Origin: Solanum dulcamara | Taxonomy: Eukaryota > Streptophyta > Magnoliopsida > Solanales > Solanaceae | DNA: 64,000 nt | NCBI RefSeq assembly: GCF_947179165.1 | Contig: NC_077245.1 | Coordinates: 50,969,286-51,033,285 of the forward strand | Reading direction: 5' to 3' | Notes under the pieces: generated by a model | What the model was told of the DNA's origin: nothing | The model's database searches: none | Seen by the model: the letters and a program-made list of their open reading frames with translations, nothing else | Translations under genes and position numbers: made by a program | Part shown: positions 1 to 10,829 of the stretch, piece after piece | Layout of the letters: every line of letters begins with the position of its first letter | How positions within the stretch are numbered: position 1 is the stretch's first letter

Positions 1-857
1 CTCCACCCGCATCAAGTGGTGAATCTTAGGCCTTGCCCATCAACACTTTTTATCTAATTTCATTCAAAGCTACATCTTTAAACTGTTTGGTCTTAATCTC
101 CTCTATAAAAGTGGGCCTTAGATCAATATTGACCATCACCCCACCCTTCTTTGAGATGACTAGCCTCATGAACCTTGCCTCTGAGGCCTAAATTTCTCTA
201 GCCAGAGGGTGCTTGTGGGATACCAAATAGCCCAGACTGCCCATACTAACTAGTTTAAAACTTAATGCGTCTACTACCATGTTAGCTTTACTTGGATAAT
301 ACTGGATAGTGACATCATAGTATTTGAGAAATTCCATCCACCTCCACTTTCTCAAATTCAATTCCTTCTGAGTGAATACATATTGTAAGCTACGGTGATC
401 AGTAAACACCTTGCATTGGATAGCATACAGATAATGCCTCCAGATTTTCAGTGCAAACACTACCACTACCAACTCCAAGTTATGAGTCGGGTAGTTTCTC
501 TCATGCACCTTCAAATTTTGTGAAGCATAAACTATGATGTTCTTATCCTACATTAACATAGAACCAAACCTAAATGTAAAGCATCACAATAAACAATGAA
601 GTCTTTACCTTCAACCGGTAGGGTTAAAATTCTTATTGTGGTCAGAAAATTCTTAATTTATTAGATGATCTCTTCGCATTTGTCAGTCCATTCAAATGAC
701 ACCTCCTTTTTAGTTAGCCTGGTCAAGTGATTAGAGATAGAAGCAAAGTTCTTCATAAATTGGCAATAATAATTGGCTAGTCCCACAAAGCTTCTAACCT
801 CGGTCAAGAAACTAGGCCAAGCCCAATTCTTAATGGCTTAATCTTTTATGGGTCTAC
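1..857 (-). pseudogene. Ty3/gypsy pol relic (RT end, RNase H, linker to integrase)
   Basis: Read on the minus strand, positions 857 to about 620 give the C-terminal end of reverse transcriptase (DP-KI, W, SF-GLA-YY pattern). Positions 620-230 give RNase H, with the [15 protein letters not shown] motif, W-R-HYLY and DHRSLQY; the longest open part is 188-514 (108 codons). The final RNase H motif ADALSR is degraded to VDALSF. Positions 230-1 match the linker that precedes integrase in gypsy elements. Stops and frame changes interrupt it, so it cannot make a polymerase. It runs off the left edge of the window and is cut on its upstream side by an LTR-B end at 858. It may belong to the same element as the gag relic at 5.65-6.76 kb, but the intervening zinc knuckle, protease and RT core are absent. 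Confidence 0.85.
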
Positions 858-1349
858 TGTCACGACCCAACCCTATAGGCTGTGACTGGGGTCATACCTA
901 GACCCCCGTATACTTAACTATTAGATGTAAGAATCGATATAAGAACTATACATAAGAACCCTAGTGGGTCATAGCATTTTCATATACTTGTAGCCTCTTT
1001 TATTTGTATATTAGCATGAAAGGGCATGCAAGCCGACAAGGATGCCATAACATCTTAATATTTACAATACATCATGTAGACATAACTGAATAGAACTTAC
1101 ACGTACAACCCATACACATGTCTACAGGCCTCTAAGAAAATTAATAGTAACATTTGGCGGGACAGGGCCCCCGCCGTACCCCTGAATAAACAAATATATA
1201 CATTAAAAGATCAACACCAAAAGCTAGGCTTCAAAATAGTGGAGAACTTACTACATAGCTGAGTGGAAATCCTAAGCTTGCGGATCCCTGAAATAAATAT
1301 CTGTACCTGCGGGCATGAAACGCAGCCCCCCAAAGAAAGGGGGGTCAAT
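858..1349 (-). mobile_element. LTR-B remnant (3' part of LTR only)
   Basis: Starts TGTCACGACCCAACCC, the reverse complement of the LTR-B 3' end (GTCGTGACA), and carries the U5-side sequence seen in the copies at 3.6, 22.8, 39.1 and 46.3 kb, including a GGGACAGGGCCCCCGCC block and an AAAGAAAGGGGGGTCA block. The remaining 2.5-3 kb of the LTR is missing: at about 1,350 the sequence jumps into the internal region of the same family. This is therefore the 3' LTR of a minus-strand element shortened by an internal deletion. Confidence 0.75.
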
Positions 1350-2022
1350 ATGGTTTTGCCTCAAACCATCTTATACTTTTTCTTAATGTATTCAAGTAAC
1401 GCAATCACCTACTTCTTTTTATCGGGTAATCACTTGGTCTTACTCTTAGCATACCCTTCTTTGTAGGTTGCATCATTACTCTGATACAGTTTGTACAGAG
1501 TGCATTCCATTAGAATCATAATCTTTCCTTCTCTTGTCTTATTCTTCTTTACCTATTTCCATTGTACTGACATGCATTCGTGGTCTACATTGTCACACTC
1601 ATTTTGCTTCCTTTACTTACTCTTAAGTTTTCTCATATTCTACCATAGGAGAGGTTTCTTATCCTTTGTCTTTTGCTTTTTGTATGCCATAACATCAGTA
1701 GCCAATAACATGGTTGCCAACACCTTAACCTTTAGTCAGGTATAGTCCTGCTATCTTGTACACCATCTTTACGTTACTCACTCTTACTCTCTTGTCATAT
1801 TCATCCCTTTTATATGCACCCATCCTTTGATGTCGTATTGTTCAAGGTCCTTACCAATAATTCTCAGCACTGTACCAGATATCGTGGGCTCTATCCATTT
1901 TTTTCTGGCCTTTAGGTCTTGCTAACTCGTGCTAGCTTGGGATATAGATTAAAATTTAAGTGTTCGCATTAACACCTCGTAGTTTCGGTTTATTGCATCT
2001 CACGCTTATATTTCTTGTATTC

Positions 2023-2034
2023 ACTTCCCCCCTT
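2023..2034 (-). other. Internal polypurine tract (central-PPT-like)
   Basis: On the minus strand it reads AAAGGGGGGAAG, close in form to the terminal polypurine tract of the family but about 1.6 kb downstream of the PBS. The same tract occurs at the equivalent place in the other two internal regions (28,686-28,697 and 44,645-44,660). Function is unproven. Confidence 0.4.
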
Positions 2035-3615
2035 TAGGGTGGGCTCATACCATTCTCTGTTTATTTCCACCTTCTCAAATACCTATGATTCTTTTTCCAC
2101 ACCTTTGGTATACTTCCCCTATCCATATCTTCCTTTATATCATCTATACTTTAGGTTACCCATATATGGGACCGTCCTTAATGAAATCACGGGATGCTTA
2201 GAATTCTCGATATATAGTACGAAGCCTAGTTTAATTATTGATACTCGTGTCATACAAGTAAAGCAACGGTTTATTTGAAGCCACATTTTATTCATCCCAC
2301 TCAGTACGTCACTAGTGCTTATAATCGTGTCAGGTTTTCCATTCGGGAGCACTTATATTCTGATGACACATATTTCACATTTTGTCATTACACTTCTATT
2401 TTGTTATCCCAATGGATACCGCTTGTTCCGTTAATAATTTCACAATGCCTCAGTTATTTTGCAAATCTCTATTCCCTATCCTCGAGGGATCCCCCTATCT
2501 TCCAAGGTGGACTTACACATACACAATACCTCTTCATGACGTTTTCACCTCTATCGTGTACCCAATGCTGATTCCTAATCTTACTCACAACCACATCTTC
2601 TAGTTACTTCCTTACTAAACTTTACTTATTTTCATAACGATCCTTGTTATATTCATATGATATCCTATGCATATTTGGTTCCATGGTATAACACTTCTTA
2701 ACCTTTACCATGATTCCTACTATGGATTAATTGCACTCTCCAACCACCTCCGAAGGGAACTAGAGTCCGATAAGCACCACAGTACTTTTCAAAAAAATGA
2801 AACCCAATCATTGGACATTTTGCCCTTCAACACGGGCTTTTTCTAAAGCAAAGGCACAGCTGGAAATACCTCAGTCTGAACTTTGCTGCTCAGATAGGCT
2901 TTTTCCATGACAAAATTTCCCAAGTAATAATAGTGTCCCTCACTGGTAACATGGAGGGTACTCCTTTTAGCTTTGGTTCAACATAAAAAGTTCACTTTAT
3001 CGGTATCACCTTCCAAGGAACGTCATGAACTTCTACCTCATTTTCGGGAAAATCTAGGCAGAGTTTCCTCTATATTCCTTACTGTCTCAAACCTGTAAGC
3101 AGGAAATACCAACAATGCCTCACAGGGCCAACATATATATATGTACGATATCATATCATAGCCACACATGGCTTTCACTATCTTCTCATATTATAGCCCC
3201 ACAAGGCTTTCAATATCAATAACAATATGGAAATAATGGACTTACCTCGTATATCCATCTTCAACCTACGTCTATTACACTTTTTTATCTATTTTTCCCT
3301 TCAGTTTTTGACTTTACACTTCAATCAAACTTCCATACCTTACTCAACATATACCTCTCATACCTTTTCTTACTTGCATACTTTGTAACCACCAATATCG
3401 ACAATTACTCTCTTCTATTAATGTTGTCCTCTTGCTAAAATTAAGGGTTAGTATAAGGAAGTTTTTCTATGACTCGGATCTATAGGAAGATCTCAGATGT
3501 GAAAGAAAGGTAACATCCTAAATATCCTATAGCCTCCTATTTATAGATGTGGTGCACAACACACCGCTAAATAAGACTCTACAAGACATGGTCTGTAGAC
3601 ACTCCAAGGATGAAC

Positions 3616-3628
3616 TACTCTGATACCA
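3616..3628 (-). other. Primer-binding site, initiator Met tRNA type
   Basis: The minus strand reads TGGTATCAGAGTA, a 12 of 13 match to TGGTATCAGAGCA, the usual plant LTR-element PBS complementary to the 3' end of initiator Met tRNA. It lies four bases from the LTR edge at 3,633, which fixes strand and 5' LTR. Confidence 0.85.
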
Positions 3629-3632
3629 CTTT

Positions 3633-5646
3633 TATCATGACCCAACTCCGTAGGCTGTGACTGGGGTCCGACCTGGACCCCCATATACTTAACTATCAGA
3701 TGTAACAATCGATATAAGAACTATATATAAGAACCTAGTGGTTCATAGCATTTTCATATACATGTAGCCTCTTTTATTTGTATATTAGCATGAAAGGGAA
3801 TGCAAGCCGACAAGGATGCCATAGCATCTTAATATTTACAATACATCATGTAGACATAACTGAACAAAATTTACACGTATAACCCACACACATGTCTTCA
3901 GGCCTCTAAGAATATTAATAATAACATATGGCGGGACAGGGCCCCTTGTACCCCTGAATAAACGAATGTATACATTAGAAGACCATCACCAAAAGCTAGG
4001 CTCCAGAATAGTAGAGCACTTCCGACATAGCTAAGTGGAAATCCTAAGCTTGCGGATCCCTTTAATGAATATCTGTACCTGCGGGCATAAAATGCAGCCC
4101 CTCAAAGAAAGGGGGTTAATACGATATGTGTGCTGAGTATATAAAGCATAATTATCATAACTGAGACTATAGCTGAAGTAGGGATGCAAGGGATAAGTGT
4201 AACCTTTAATAAATCATTGTACCTGTATCTTATAAAATAAAGACATATATACACTCATCACACACTGTACCTGGCCTGCTAGGGGACTCGGTGTTACAAA
4301 TACATCATTCTATCATCATAGGCACATATGTACTATTAGCGTTGTGGAACGTACAGCCCAATTCATGTATATAGCAAGTACACGCCAAGGAACGACGGCT
4401 CAATCCACATATCATATAATAATATTGAGGAGCGATGGCCTGATCCGTATCTCATATAATAATTCCAAGGTATGATGGCCCAATCCGTATATTATATAAT
4501 AATGTGGAGGTACAATGGCCTGATCCGTATACATATATATCATATATTAATGTCGAGGAATAACGGCCCGATCCACATATCACATAATAATACCAGGGAA
4601 TGATGGCCCGATCCACGTATTATATAATCGTATACATATATTATAGACAGCTTAGGACTCGGTGAAAGATGTATTACAGTATGCGTGAGCAAAGCAGCGC
4701 ATAACTATATGCAACTAAATGATCATCTGAGGCTCAACAGAGTAATCAAGCGAACCATCACTTGAAAATCAGGGTAGTAATCGTCTTAAGTACCCTCTAA
4801 CGGTCAATAGGAATCATATCAAGTAAAGGCTTAGGCCTTAGAGGCATGTATCAAGGTGATGCTATATAGTTTATGCAATCAGAGACTTTTACCCTTGTAG
4901 AGCCTTTAGGAAGAGGAACTTATATCTCCACCTACTAGTCAATGTATAGGAGACTCGAGAGTAGTAGTTTAACTACTTTAAGACCCTTAATATTCAAAAA
5001 TGAGTAAGAGTAATGAGTTATACTCGGATATTATGAAGGGAATTACCTCTAAATTCATGTCATATGTCATTCTACTTATACTTAAGACATTCCAACAAGA
5101 AGAAGAGATAGGCTCTACGTATATTACTTTTACTCACATAGAAGACTTACAAGGCGATAAATCAACTATTGCAGGAGTTCTAATTAGTAGGAAGTGAACA
5201 ACATTCTTAACTCATACTCAGAGCTTTAAGAATGAAATAACTCCCAATTTCACATACATAATACTTACATCTAAGACATGCCAAAAGAGAAGAAAGGGTA
5301 GCTTCACATACCTTTTGTGGATTACTCTTAACCACACTTGCCTCATCATCCTCTGAACCTATTTAACATGAAAGTAATACTCATATCAATGAATTTCGAC
5401 TTCCTATCTTGTAAATCGGTAAGAGAGTAGTTACAGGAGCTACTCTCGCCATTTATCCTTCTCGACTGGTGTATTAATTAGTCAAGAAACTGACGGAAAT
5501 TGGGCAACATTTCTTCTATAACTTGCCCAATCTGAACTTCCAATTTTAATCTCTAACCTTAGAATCCACACCAACAATAATAACCATCAGCTATGTACAA
5601 GCACAACACCATAATATTACGCAATACAAGCTCCAAACAACTCGCC
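3633..5646 (-). mobile_element. LTR-B, 5' LTR of the minus-strand element (truncated)
   Basis: The left edge TATCATGACCC is a point-mutated LTR end (TG to TA). The body matches other LTR-B copies through the tandem block at 4.39-4.63 kb, the GACATGCCAAAAGAGAAGA block and the ACTCGCC block near 5.64 kb. The outer (U3-start) third is missing: at 5,646 the sequence passes directly into a gag relic. The 65-codon frame at 5,000-5,197 is LTR sequence, not a gene. Confidence 0.75.
4389..4636. repeat. 40-bp tandem array inside LTR-B (about 6 units)
   Basis: Units beginning GGAACGACGG, GGAGCGATGG, GGTATGATGG, GGTACAATGG, GGAATAACGG and GGAATGATGG start at 4,389, 4,429, 4,469, 4,509, 4,557 and 4,597: a 40-bp period with one 48-bp unit. 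Each has the core GGCCCGATCCRTAT followed by A+T-rich sequence. Related 39-40-bp units occur at the equivalent place in the copies at 40.07-40.23 and 47.28-47.39 kb. Confidence 0.8.
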
Positions 5647-6760
5647 CAAAAGTCAGCATTACCAGTAGAACTGGGCAATGCTGACTGAATTGGCAGGGCT
5701 ACAATTATTGGACCTTCTGATGCTCTAGAATAGGATCCCTGAAAATTATCTATGCTCTTTGGTTTCTTAGATAAAGCTTTGGCCTGCCCATCTCTTCTCA
5801 TACCTTCTACCTTTTTCATAAAGTTAGTGACTTCGTTGAAACTCCTGTCTGATGATTTTATGTGAACTGACAGCACCTGCAACTCAGGGTTCAACCCTTT
5901 CTCAAATAACCAAATCTTCTCTTCTTTAGTAGTAACTAGTTGAGTAGCGCACCTAGACAACATATAAAATTTGGCCTTATAAGCAGCCAATGACAAACCT
6001 CCCTGCTATAGTGACGTAAACTCATCCTTCGTACGGTCCCACAAGGTACGGGGCACATATATTTCCTAGTATGAAATTGAGCCTAAGTAAATGGGAGCAA
6101 CACTAGTGAACGACACTCTACATAAGCCCTCCAACACTGGTGCACTATCCCCAACTTGTGTAAACTCTCAAGCAGTCAAGAATGAATTCATATGCTTCCT
6201 GATTCTCAGTACCATGGAATACTGAAGGCTTAAGCTTTAACAAACTTGGTGAGCATATCATGCTTAGTGTCTAACATAACAGGACCCATAAGTGCTTTTA
6301 AGTAGGCATCAATTCCTACAACCTCATCTGCTAATGGAGCTGCAGCAGTAAAAAGACAAGCAACAAGGGCTGGTGCTACAGGCATGGTGGGAATGGCTCT
6401 AGAGCAAGCCAACCTACTAAAAAAGACCATGATCTGTTATGCCATTATGGGGTCCAGAGGTGGAAGATCGGCAACCCTAGTCTGGTTGTCTTCCTCTTGC
6501 TCAATATTCTCTTTTTTTCCAACCTCTACATCTCCTTCTAACACATTCTGGGGAGCAGGAGGGGCCTCATCTACTGTCACCTCTCCAACTAGAATCTCCA
6601 CCCTAGAGGGTTCCGCATCTTCCTCTGTCCCTACCATGTCTTCCTCTCCTACCTTTATCTCTACCTCACCCTCGAACGACTAGATCTTCCTCTGGATCCA
6701 CTGGAGCTATGGGAGGTACACCATTATAGTAAGTATTAACCATCTTCAGAAAAGAGAGTG
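5647..6760 (-). pseudogene. Ty3/gypsy gag relic
   Basis: The minus strand encodes parts of a retrotransposon capsid protein. Positions 5,996-5,650 contain SLAAYKAKFYMLSRCATQL, the motif following the QGG turn of Retrotrans_gag domains, then a basic C-terminal stretch. Just upstream (6,000-6,060) the FVP-L-D-F-L helix pattern is visible around a stop and frameshift. Positions 6,637-6,437 give the acidic, proline-rich N-terminal region ending PPLDPIMA. The last 30 or so codons of the open frame ending at 5,559 are LTR-B sequence fused in by the junction at 5,646, so the zinc knuckle is lost. Several stops and shifts make it non-functional. Its own 5' LTR is LTR-C to the right. Confidence 0.8.
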
Positions 6761-6948
6761 AAAGAAGCTAGATACCAATTTGGATCATCAGACACAAATT
6801 GGAATCAAATTATAGCATGAAGGAAAAAAGATAGATAAAACTTTTCCTAAAGTCTTGTAGCCTGTAGAAGAAAAGTATAAGCGTCTTTGTACCCTTTTGC
6901 TAGAATTTACTAGACTCATTTTGGTATAACGAGATCAACAAACCTAGG

Positions 6949-6960
6949 GCTCTTATACAA
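6949..6960 (-). other. Degenerate primer-binding site of the LTR-C element
   Basis: The minus strand reads TTGTATAAGAGC, matching 10 of 12 bases of TGGTATCAGAGC, three bases from the LTR-C edge. Position between LTR and gag supports the assignment. Confidence 0.55.
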
Positions 6961-6963
6961 CTT

Positions 6964-8768
6964 TGTCATGACCCCAACCCACTGTGATTGGCACTCATAC
7001 TAACCTTCTGGTGGGAGAACCATTTTTACATCCCAATCTAACAGAACTTGTGAGATATAACAATTAAAGATTATGGAAGAAGGTTTACTCAAGAAATAAA
7101 TACCAAGTTCTCATAAACTCAAAATCCATCTAGTTAACAAACTTAAATCATGCGGAAGCCTAGGAACTAAAAGTCATCGTACCAAAACTTTAATACCAAT
7201 AAGTCTAGCGAGGGAGTGTAACTCCTACTAGAAAATTATTAATAGTTAAACCATTGTCTAAACGTGTAAGTCATGGAAAAAGAACTAGAACAAAAGAGAG
7301 AGTCCATAACAGCATAAAATAATAACTCACCCTTGGACTCGAACACAATCACTCTTCTAGGCGAGGTCTCTTCACAGCCCACTGAATATTCCCTGTACTC
7401 AAAAAAGACAAAGCAAGTGTTTTATCAGTATAGAAAATCAATAGTGTACTAATAGAATCACATGGCTCGCAAGTAAGCGGATCATGGACAAGTAAACCCA
7501 ACATACTAATCACATATTTATAGAATAACTTAACCATTTTCATCTCAATCAGTACTCAACAAGATCACATTTCATCAATCCAAATATCATGCAATTTCAC
7601 ATAAGGGTCCTCTTATGGGACCTGCAAACACTTAACTTGTGTCAGAACATGACACTTGATCCAAGGTTTGTGTCATAACGTGACAAGCGATCCAAATATG
7701 TGTCAGAACATGAAACTTTATACAATTTATATTTCAGAATATGACACCCGATACCAACATACAAACTGCCACAATTATATTTAGTATTCCACGTTATGTC
7801 ACCAAGAACAGGTTCATAACAAAACAAATCAATAATTGATCATTTTACATATTCAATAATGTACTTCCCTATTTATATACACACATGCATACCTAAAATA
7901 ATTTAATATGTACATGAAACACATACGGAAAATAAAACCATCACCTACCTTAAATTCGAGGTTTAACCACTCTAAGATTCAAGAGCTTTCCCTTTTCGAG
8001 TTCATTTTATTTGTTCTTGATCCAAAAATAGCAAATACATACAAAAGATCAATAAAATGATCTACCTTAGTCGAATTATATCATAATTCCCCTATTAGAC
8101 CAACCCATGATCCCAAACCCCACCTAGGGATAATTTTCACCATTACCCACAGGCCAAAAACCTCCCACAATGACCACCCATCCTAGTTTATGGGTATTAG
8201 AATTGAATGATGAGTTTAGGGAGTAGAAATCTTACCCCAATCATGGATATCCATAGAAAGATGATAAAAATCTCCCTCGGCCGCCTACCAACATCTTGAA
8301 ATAGTTTTTGCAGAAAAAAACCATTTTGGGATTTTTTTCCGTCTTTAAGTCGCGAATGTCCTGCCATAGTGGGATCATTCTTCTCTAGCAGAAATAATCT
8401 CACTCTGGCAGGAAATACGAAGATAGTGAGATCAGAAATTGAGCTCCAAAATCCTATTTTACAATACACTCCCATTCCATGGCATCTTAATTCATACCTT
8501 TCACGCCTAAGGCAATTTTGGGGATTTAACTCACCTAAATGCAATTTTGTAAAGCCATAACAACTCCACATCATCTTGGATATACACTAATTATATTAAA
8601 TTAATTATTCGATCCTACTCCTATCAATAGGTCACTTCATACCTCGCAAGACTATGAATTCATCCAAGTTGTCCTAGGCTCAAATTTTCTGAAGTTACCA
8701 CCCAAAGTTTTCTGGTCCAAAATCCTTCTCTATTGGCCTATTAATAATGATGGAGATAGGTAGTTACA
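6964..8768 (-). mobile_element. LTR-C, 5' LTR of the gag-relic element
   Basis: The left edge TGTCATGACC is the LTR 3' end on the minus strand; the right edge GTAGTTACA gives an LTR start TGTAACTACC. Length about 1.8 kb. It abuts LTR-A sequence at 8,769 (CCTAATCCC...), corresponding to the middle of the LTR-A 3' copy near 15.62 kb. That indicates this element inserted into the 5' LTR of the element to the right. Open frames inside (8,197-8,574 minus and others) have no recognisable similarity. Confidence 0.7.
7638..7761. repeat. 30-31-bp tandem repeat in LTR-C (4 units)
   Basis: Units with the core TGTGTCAGAACATGACAC start at 7,638, 7,669, 7,699 and 7,730, a period of 30-31 bp with growing divergence. 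It lies in the middle of the LTR. Confidence 0.7.
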
Positions 8769-9008
8769 CCTAATCCCTTATCAACGTCTAGTATAGAGGC
8801 ATATTTAGACCTTTGAATTAATGTAAGTCTATTTTGGACATTGGATTATGTATTTCTATTCCTTATACTTGCACTTTTGAGTTGATTTTTAATCTTATCT
8901 TGTTATGTTCTTAACCTTATTTATGTAATTTGTGATGAGTACGCTTGGTTAGGATCCTTTAGGTCTCGATTACTTGTCACATCTAGGGCTTAAGCTTGGA
9001 TCATGAGA
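8769..9008 (+). mobile_element. LTR-A, 3' remnant of the 5' LTR
   Basis: Aligns by eye to 15,618-15,860 of the 3' LTR (shared GTGTATTTCTATTCCTTA and ACTTTTGAGTTGATT). The rest of this LTR is displaced by the LTR-C element. The end TCATGAGA corresponds to TCATAACA of the 3' LTR, and the PBS follows four bases later. Confidence 0.8.
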
Positions 9009-9012
9009 AACT

Positions 9013-9025
9013 TGGTATTAGAGCA
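9013..9025 (+). other. Primer-binding site, initiator Met tRNA type
   Basis: TGGTATTAGAGCA differs by one C-to-T change from TGGTATCAGAGCA. It directly follows the 5' LTR remnant and precedes an untranslated leader of about 230 bp (9,026-9,258) leading to gag. Confidence 0.85.
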
Positions 9026-9258
9026 CAAGGTTTGGGAGTGTCCTAGGGAGTCTAACATGCCACATTTAGAAGAGTCTTATTTATTGGTATGAAGTTCCCC
9101 ACATCTATGAATAGAAGGCTATGAAACATCTTGTAAAATCTCACTTCTTTCATGATCTATGTTATGCGGTAGAGTAGTACCCTAAGTATTTCCCTCTAAC
9201 GCTTGTTCTTTACGATTTTCAGAAACAACCTCCATAAAGATAACCCACTCGAGGGAAT

Positions 9259-10313
9259 ATGGTTGAAGAGGACCAAAACAAATCTCCAAATGATCCCTTG
9301 AATGACCAAGTTTCCAATTCCAAATTCCGAGCAGCCTTTCAAGTACTTGCTCAAGCCATTATGGCTCAAGCCAATCGAGAGTTGGTTGCTCCCGCAAACT
9401 TACGTGTGAGTATGGTGGAAAAAAAGATTCTTGACTTCATAAGGATAAATCCTCTGGTATTTTGGGGTTTTAAGGTTGAAAAGGGTCTACAAGAGTCTGT
9501 TAATAGCATTCAAAAGATTGTGGAGGTTATGGGGTTAGCCCGGTTGAGAGGGCAAAGTTGTCTACTTATCAATAGAAAGGTGTTTCTCGTGTTTGGTTTC
9601 ATCAATGAAAAAGTGAGTGGGATGAATTCAAAAGAGTGTTTCTTGACCGCTTTTCCCATTAGAGTTGAGAGAGTCCAATATATAAGAGTTCATAAATCCT
9701 AAGCAAGGTGGTATGAGTGTGATGTAGGTTTCCCTCAAGTTCATCCAATTGTCGAAATATGCTTCATTCATGGTTGCAGACCCAAGAGCTCATATGAGCA
9801 ATTCATGTCGGGTGTGTCGAAGGTGGTTTCTAAAGAGTGTAAGATGGCCATGTTGATTCGGGAGATGGACATCGTGAAATACTTTGGATCGAAAAAATTT
9901 GATCAATTCTCTCTAGACATATGACTTATGCAGAGTAAATAGAGAGTGAGAAGCTAAAGGAGAAAACTAAGGAGTCCACGAGGGAAAGGACTGATGGTGG
10001 TGATTCCTCTTATGCTGGGTCTTGAAGTGGTGGACATCCATATTTTCTCCAAAGGTACTCTAGTTAAGGATTTTCAAATTCTACTACTTTAAGGTTTAAC
10101 AAAGATAGGGTGCCCAATCCTAAGACTCAAGGAGGTTCTCCTATTGGAGAAGTTATACTCGCTTGCAAGAAATGTGGAAAGAACCACAAGGGAGAGTGTC
10201 TAGCGGGCTTGGATTTTTTCTATAGGTGTGGTAAACCGGGATATCATGCTAAGGATTGTAAGGTTAAAGATGGTCATCCTCAAGGCCAAGTGCAACAAGG
10301 TGCCCAAGCTTAA
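9259..10313 (+). pseudogene. gag: Gag of the plus-strand chromodomain Ty3/gypsy element (broken)
   Basis: Frame 9,259-9,702 (147 codons) starts at the first ATG after the leader and contains the capsid lead-in (FRAAFQVLAQAI) and an RINPLVFWGFKVE segment equivalent to the gag motif MNPPEFHGSKVE. After a stop and frameshift around 9,700-9,830, the SLKFIQLSKYASFMVADPRA motif continues in another frame. Frame 10,110-10,313 carries the nucleocapsid end: CKKCGKNHKGECL, then YRCGKPGYHAKDC. In the CX2CX4HX4C knuckle the first Cys is replaced by Phe (FYRC). Such Gag proteins form the virus-like particle and bind RNA. Multiple stops, shifts and the damaged knuckle make this copy inactive. Confidence 0.88.
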
Positions 10314-10329
10314 CCAAAGGGTGCCCAAC

Positions 10330-10800
10330 GCAATAATTGATTTTATGCTTTTCATGGTAGGAAAGAGGTATGCTACTGGTCTTTCACTATCATGTTTTTG
10401 CCTTACTTAATTCGGGTACAAATTTATCTTTTGTTACTCCTTGTGTAGTCATGAGATTTGATGTTAGCCCCAAAATATTATTATAGCCTTTTTCCATTTA
10501 TACTCCCGTAAATGAGTCGGTTGTGGCTAAAAGCGTCTATAGAAGTTGTCCGATTTTGGGTTTCCATAAAGTTACTCTATGTGATCTAGTTGAGCTTGAG
10601 ATGACTGATTTTGATGTTTTCCTCGGTATAGATTTACTATATGCATGCTATGCTTCTATTGATTGTAGAACCCGAGTGGTTAAGTTCAAATTCCCTAATA
10701 AGACAATCCTAGAGTGGAAGGGTAGTAATTTTGTGTTCAGAGGTCAATTCATTTCGAGCCTTAAAACTCAAAAAATATTTTCTAAGGGTTGCATTTAGCA
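10330..10800 (+). pseudogene. Aspartic protease domain of pol (catalytic Asp lost)
   Basis: The frame around 10,400-10,480 reads LLNSGTNLSFVTP, the retropepsin active-site region where LLDSGA/LLDPGA is expected; the catalytic Asp codon is AAT (Asn) at 10,409-10,411. The domain continues through 10,523-10,798 (91 codons), with the flap region and the late FDVFLGIDLLYACYASIDC motif, normally DVILGMDWL. A stop lies between the two parts. The protease would process Gag-Pol; here it cannot be active. Confidence 0.85.
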
Positions 10801-10829
10801 TCTTGTGAGGGTTAGGTATACTAATTCTA

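Larger units (their letters stand above)
1350..3632 (-). mobile_element. Internal region of a minus-strand LTR-B element
   Basis: This stretch aligns by eye with 44.04-46.34 kb on the same strand and with 27.13-29.35 kb on the plus strand. It has a primer-binding site next to the LTR at its right end. No gag or pol similarity is visible; the open frames in it (for example 2,015-2,278) have odd composition and look fortuitous. A purine tract conserved in all three copies lies at 2,023-2,034. A stretch near 3.13-3.23 kb repeats a TGTGGCTATGATATGATAT-type motif that is also found beside the 5S-like sequence in the plus-strand copy. Confidence 0.65.

Noticed and set aside
4389..4636. CRISPR-like array (40-bp repeat units)
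   Set aside because: The repeats are head-to-tail with no unique spacers and lie inside a plant LTR; they are a tandem repeat.
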